64,000 nucleotides of DNA from Basidiobolus meristosporus CBS 931.73 (taxonomy: Eukaryota; Basidiobolomycota; Basidiobolomycetes; Basidiobolales; Basidiobolaceae). Shown here piece by piece: positions 59,420 to 64,000 of this stretch; the first letter of the stretch is position 1; each line of letters opens with the position of its first letter. A program made the translations under genes and the position numbers. The notes below the pieces were generated by a model. The model was not told the DNA's origin. It saw only the letters and a list, made by a program, of their open reading frames with translations, and ran no database searches. The DNA lies in the NCBI GenBank assembly GCA_002104905.1, contig MCFE01000100.1:1-64000 (forward strand). Reading direction: 5' to 3'.

Positions 59420-60738
59420 ATGGATTACGCGACCATCTCCGCAATCATAGGCTGGGTATTCCAAAGTCTCTACCTTTAGCCAAAAGCCTTCAAACTAATC
59501 CGCCGTGATCCCTCTATTCTGTAGACTTATTTCCTAGCATGGTCGGCTAGCTTCTACCCTCAGGTATTGTTAAGAAAAGCGAGTCCGTGGTTCGTAAGCT
59601 AAAACTTCATTGTCAGGTTATTCTCAACTTTAAAAGAAAAAGGTGTTTCCTTGCTATACTCCGGAATACAATCAGCTGTGCAGTTTCTTATATTGTTTGA
59701 AAAAGTGTCCAGGGGCTTTCTACGGATTTTGTGGTGTATAATATCTACGGATTCACCTGCTATTCAGTAAGAATCCGTGCACTTAGTAATACAGACAGGT
59801 CTATAATGCTCCTTTTTCAAGCTCTATAACAGCGCATTCTACTGGAGTTCAGAGATCCGCAAAGAATACAGAGATAGAAACGATGGGCATGACAATTTGG
59901 TGCAAGTGAACGACGTATTTTTTGGACTCCATGCACTTCTAGTATCCTTGGTAACACTCGGTCAAATACTGTACTATAAGGTACATTCAACCCCATTTAT
60001 TCAGCTTCTATGCATGCTAAACTGAATCATGATTAGGTCGGCTTTGAGCAACAGCCATCTAAATTGCTGAAGCTATTCACCGCTGTGACACTGGTGATTG
60101 CCAGTGGAATTCTATTATGTATTACAAGTGGATGGGGAATGTGGATTGATCTCCTTTATTTCTTGTCTTATGTCAAGCTCACCATAAGCATCATTAAGTA
60201 CTGCCCTCAGGTATTTCTCTTTGCCACATACTATCTTTCAAGGTATACTCATGGCTCCACTCCTGTAGGTATATTTGAACTGGAAATCAAAGTCCACTGT
60301 AGGATGGAGTATCCACAACATAATTCTGGTTAGTTAATCCATGCTGCATGTGCTTGACCAATGCCTGACATTGTTCGGAAAGGATTTTACTGGAGGAATT
60401 CTTTCCATTGCACAACTACTGCTTGATGCTGCAGTTGCGAATGATTGGAGTGGAATTACTGGGGTATGTTATGTTAATCCTCGCTGAAGTCTGCATCCTT
60501 GCTTACTAATCGCTCATGCCAACAGAACCCAATCAAGCTGTAAGTACGGTCGCTAGTATATCACTTGTTCTCTCTCTAAATATTTGGATTTCGCAGCGGT
60601 TTGGGCTGGGTCAGTATTCTCTTCGACTTGGTGTTCTTCACCCAGCATTACATTCTCTATCCCGACCGAACTGATCCCATCCGCGAGACAGTTGCTGATG
60701 AAGAAAGGCCAATTCTCACCAATAGTGAGCATAGCTAG
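59420..60738 (+). CDS. CTNS: Cystinosin, lysosomal/vacuolar cystine exporter
   Basis: Ten small exons give 263 aa; read without splicing it looks like a dead gene. The order of conserved motifs is exact. I-S-A-I-I-G-W is joined to T-Y-F-L-A-W-S-A-S-F-Y-P-Q by intron 1. Then come the first PQ-loop with F-K-R-K-S and V-Q-G-L-S-T-D-F, Y-S-L-Y-N-S, and the second PQ-loop K-Y-C-P-Q-V-Y-L-N-W-K-S-K-S-T-V-G-W-S-I. D-F-T-G-G and F-D-L-V-F-F-T-Q-H-Y end the conserved part. Seven membrane spans fit. Cystinosin moves cystine with protons out of the lysosome or vacuole. Exons 3 (26 nt) and 9 (14 nt) are very short. It lacks the glycosylated N-terminal domain of the human protein (367 aa) and has no G-Y-x-x lysosomal sorting end. 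Confidence 0.92.
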
Positions 60739-61032
60739 GTACAATAAATAGCGCCAACCACGCACACATGATCTCCATAAATAACGTATTGTACAAGAAA
60801 CTAACTTACGTAGATTAAAAAGTGCCACATTAGGAATATACCGCACACAAGTAGCACAGACTTAACTATTCCTTTAGAGTATAGATCCATCACATTGACT
60901 ATTCTGCATTAGGCTAATATATTTACCTTTTGAACGACTATTCTGCATCGGGGGAATTTTATTAATTTGATATATATGGATTACTATATTTGTACATACG
61001 ACTTTATGAACATCTGGGGGATTGGCCAAAGG

Positions 61033-62642
61033 TTACATTCGTTTGAGGAACTTGCCATTGGATCTACGGTGTTTGAACCAGATCAAAAACCCTGTAGCCA
61101 GGAGAGTTGACACACCACAGTAGCTGCATAGAAAATCTGGTTAGAACAGCGCGGAGGGTGAAGATGGGGAACGAGCTACGTACATTATCGCGGTGGTATA
61201 GTCCCTTCCAGAAGACATATCTAAAAGTGCACCCGCAACTGGATTCCCTATCATGTAGCCGACTCCAAGAACACTGTACAGGATTCCAAGATAGCTTGCA
61301 AGCTTAGAAGTGCCATAGATGTCGGCAACTACCACCGGAAGCATCGAAAAATATCCACCAAAGGATATACTACGAAGATGTTAATAATGAACATGCACTG
61401 GCAAGAGACAGCATAAGGTCGTACCCAAATACCAAACAGAATCCGACAAGGACACCGTACGCAGTGGCCTTGAACCACATGGTTAGGATACTAGCACCCA
61501 TGCAAAAAGCGCATATCAGGAGTTGGTTCACTCTGCCAACCCTCTCGGTTACAAAGATGAAAACCAGTCGGCCGGCACACGACGCTCCATTCAAGAGGCC
61601 AATCAAGAGTGCACCCTTGGCAGGAGTGAAGCCTTGGGACACAGCATAGGCTGTTATGATTTGCCAAAGTTAGGGGCGGACATCATGGGAGAAGGGCCGG
61701 CTGTACTTACATGAAATGAAGAAGAATGGAACAAGATGGCCCAGTGAAGAGAGGAAGTTCATTCCTAACAATGAGATGAAATCGAGATCTTTCCAGAGGC
61801 CTCGGGTAATCTTGGCCTTGGGATTTTCATCGGCTTTCTCCAGACTGACGCTTGACCTCCTTTGGGGGACAAGAACGAATGCGGTAACCCCTACCGCAAA
61901 TAAACAGAGGACCCCCAGTATGCGTAAAGTCCAATTGAACCCCACTAGCCTAAACAAAGCATCGATTCCTGGCGCAAACACAAGCCCCCCAACTCCGGCT
62001 CCGCTCACTATTTTTCACAAGAATGTTAGTTTATACTTGGCAGAGTTCGTTGCAAGGGCGTAGCTACCTGCAAGACTGACAGCGGTGGACCTCTTCCTGA
62101 CAAACCAATGAGATGGCGCACTGATGGCTGGGAAATACACCATTGAAGCACCAACACCCAGAAGAAAGCCCTGGGTCAGGTAGAGTTGCCATAGCTATAG
62201 GGAAAGCGCTGTGAGACTCAAAGATGGATCAATGGTGGGCTTTGGAAAGTACCTGTGATGCAAACGACGCTCCTATTAAACTACTCGCAAGGATTACCGA
62301 CCCAATCAATATGGATTGGCGAAAGCCTAGACGCTCCGCCAACGGGCCGGAGAACACACCGAAGACGTAGCATGTGGTGGACTCGATGGTTCCCACCAAT
62401 GCAATCTCCTTGGATGAATGCTGGGTAAATTTGGTTTGCTCGTAGTACTGTTGAAACACCCCGAAGGTGAACTCAAGCCCAAATACAACGAAGTGGACGA
62501 CGAAGCTTCCGAGAACCACCAGCCAGACCCAGCCCTTCTCGGAGTCATTGAAGATCTTGCTCTCCTCGATGGCAGCGACGGTCTCTTCGGTGATCTCTGG
62601 AGAGATGACTTGGAGTTCAAAGGAGGTTTTTTCCCGTTCCAT
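61033..62642 (-). CDS. MFS transporter, monocarboxylate/riboflavin (MCT) type
   Basis: A gene of at least six exons encoding about 440 aa with twelve membrane segments. The first span begins with D-S-E-K-G-W-V-W-L-V-V-L-G-S-F, the [D/E]-G-x-[W/G]-W motif of the MCT family (fungal Mch proteins). G-P-L-A-E-R-L-G-F-R sits in the loop between spans 2 and 3, as in MFS carriers. A charged central loop with S-L-E-K-A-D-E-N-P-K-A-K separates the two halves. The end reads W-F-K-H-R-R-S-N-G-K, a basic cytosolic tail. Family members carry monocarboxylates, riboflavin or amino acids; the substrate is not predictable here. Convergent with cystinosin. Confidence 0.9.
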
Positions 62643-63745
62643 ACTTTGGACTGACGGGAAGGACAGCCGAATGGCTTTTATAGGAGCTATTCTGTCTTTG
62701 CTGTTGTTTTTCTCACTCCTGTACTCTAATTAGCTCCATTGGCTCATAAGAATAGCACGGAGAATGTACTAGTTTGTGTGACTTTATAATTCACTTTAGT
62801 GTGGTCACACCAGGGTGGCTCAGGATAGGAATCACAGTTCCGGGTAACAATGTCTCAGTTGGGTGGCCACGTTACTAACCCATTGAAGTATATGATCGGA
62901 TTCCTCCTCTCCCTAACGCATCTAAATTGGCCCGGATGCGCATCAAATCCTTTTCATGCAAATCGGTAAACTCAGAGATTATTCCACTCGCAAATCCCTT
63001 TCTAAAGAGGTTCGACAAACAGATTTGCCAAAAAGCTTTGCAAGATTACTCGCTTATTGAGCTGTGATAGCATGACTTGCTATCAGATGCACCATCATTT
63101 CCTCCCTTCTGACCTGTCCCGTTGACAACTCGATGCCATATCGGCCAGCATAATGATAGAGTTACTGCTTGACAGTGCGAAGTTCCAGTTTCGTTTAGCG
63201 ATCATCATTAGCTGAGCCTGCCTTGACCTAGCATCATCGGTCAACTTCATTATGTAGTTTATGCACCATGTCCACCGTAACTTTGTAGCTAATTTGACTG
63301 CGTTGTGAAGGTGTTGAAAATGTCGAGAGTTTGATTGGATGTGAAGAATTGATTGGAGGATCTGGGTTTGGATAGACGGACAAGATCGAGTTGGCCTATA
63401 GTATTGGTGGCAAGGGTGAGATGGTTTGAGGAGAGGAAGATTTTGCGAGGAATGATTTTACGGACAAGCATGGGGTTGTGGAAATAAAGGAATTCTATGA
63501 AGAGGATGTAACTAATGAAGGAATAAGGCTTGCATTCAAGATCTAAGAGCTCTATATTGGAGAGCAGGGTTTTGTTGGGGGAAGATGTTGAGCTTGGGCT
63601 TAGGAGGAGGTTTACTGTTGCGTGCTTGCACTTGTTAACATAAAAGCTGAAGTGAGATGTTGTACTTCAAGAATGTGGTGCAAAATTTATTTGCAGAACA
63701 AGGAAGCTTTTGGATGGCCTTAAGAGGGTACCATCATCTGCTCTA
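62643..63745. other. Intergenic region up to the second copia element
   Basis: Upstream region of the MFS gene, then DNA next to a retrotransposon. On the minus strand 63289-63655 stays open for about 115 codons but has no early ATG and no family I know, so I treat it as chance or a decayed gene. Confidence 0.4.
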
Positions 63746-64000
63746 AGTAACCTTTCTTGCAGCTACTGTGAAAGGAAAGGGCACACATCAGACTGGTGCT
63801 TCAAAAATATAATAATCAGAAGAAAATGCCTGAGTATGAAGATGCTGCAACCACTGAAGATGGACTATTCATATCAGCACTCAGTATGACAACAAACAAG
63901 GATTCTCAGATATGGTATATTGACTCTGGAGTATCTCAACACTTAACACACCAAAAAGAACTTTTTACTAAATGTCAAGAAGTTCCAACTAAGAAGGTCT
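63746..64000 (+). mobile_element. Ty1/copia element, second copy (gag-protease start)
   Basis: This matches positions 67-322 of the element at the left end of the window at roughly 85 percent by eye, in the same orientation. It holds the CCHC zinc knuckle (63758-63799) and the protease D-S-G region. It keeps TGG where the left copy has TGA before the protease. A one-base deletion soon after the zinc knuckle breaks the frame, so this copy is also inactive. It continues beyond the window. Confidence 0.9.

Noticed and set aside
59420-60738. Cystinosin as a pseudogene because of in-frame stops
   Set aside because: All stops fall inside 45-70 bp GT-AG introns, and the joined exons give every conserved motif in phase.
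63289-63655. 115-codon open frame on the minus strand near the right-hand copia copy
   Set aside because: No start codon near its beginning, no family match and no splice context; probably chance.

Overview
The window is nuclear DNA from a fungus, probably an early-diverging (non-Dikarya) lineage. The evidence is spliceosomal introns of about 45-75 bp in almost every gene with GT(A/R)-AG ends and CTAAT/CTAAC-like branch sequences, typical fungal genes (a delta-9 desaturase with a C-terminal cytochrome b5, SPT3, VTS1, ERG8, STR2), and animal-like genes rare in yeasts (MCM8, cystinosin). The lineage is my inference; no rRNA is present to test it.

Layout. 1-3705 is the 3' part of a dead Ty1/copia retrotransposon ending in a 348-bp LTR; 3706-6487 is AT-rich repeat debris. 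6488-16543 holds an NmrA-type oxidoreductase, a secreted thaumatin-like protein, the desaturase OLE1, SPT3 and the RNA helicase DHH1. 17095-30516 is a head-to-tail array of five secreted alkaline phosphatase genes, all on the minus strand. 31299-39229 holds a MATE transporter, an unrecognised small gene, a frameshifted SDR gene and VTS1. 39790-48464 holds RPB12, RPL25, an unrecognised multi-exon gene head-to-head with a Cdh1-type APC/C activator, a small DUF7598-like membrane protein and ERG8. 48631-56724 holds PWP2, MCM8 and NIP7. 56955-62642 holds STR2 (cystathionine gamma-synthase), cystinosin and an MCT-type MFS transporter. The window ends at 63746-64000 inside a second copy of the same copia family, in the same orientation as the first.

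Themes. The five phosphatases look like a phosphate-scavenging cluster that is expanding and being homogenised. PWP2, NIP7, RPL25 and RPB12 all serve ribosome production. STR2 and cystinosin are a divergent pair, both in sulfur amino-acid handling. Many genes here are invisible as single ORFs: I rebuilt Cdh1, MCM8, cystinosin, ERG8, PWP2, the MATE gene and others by reading splice sites and checking that the phase closes. Exon boundaries are therefore my own reading, with no transcript evidence.
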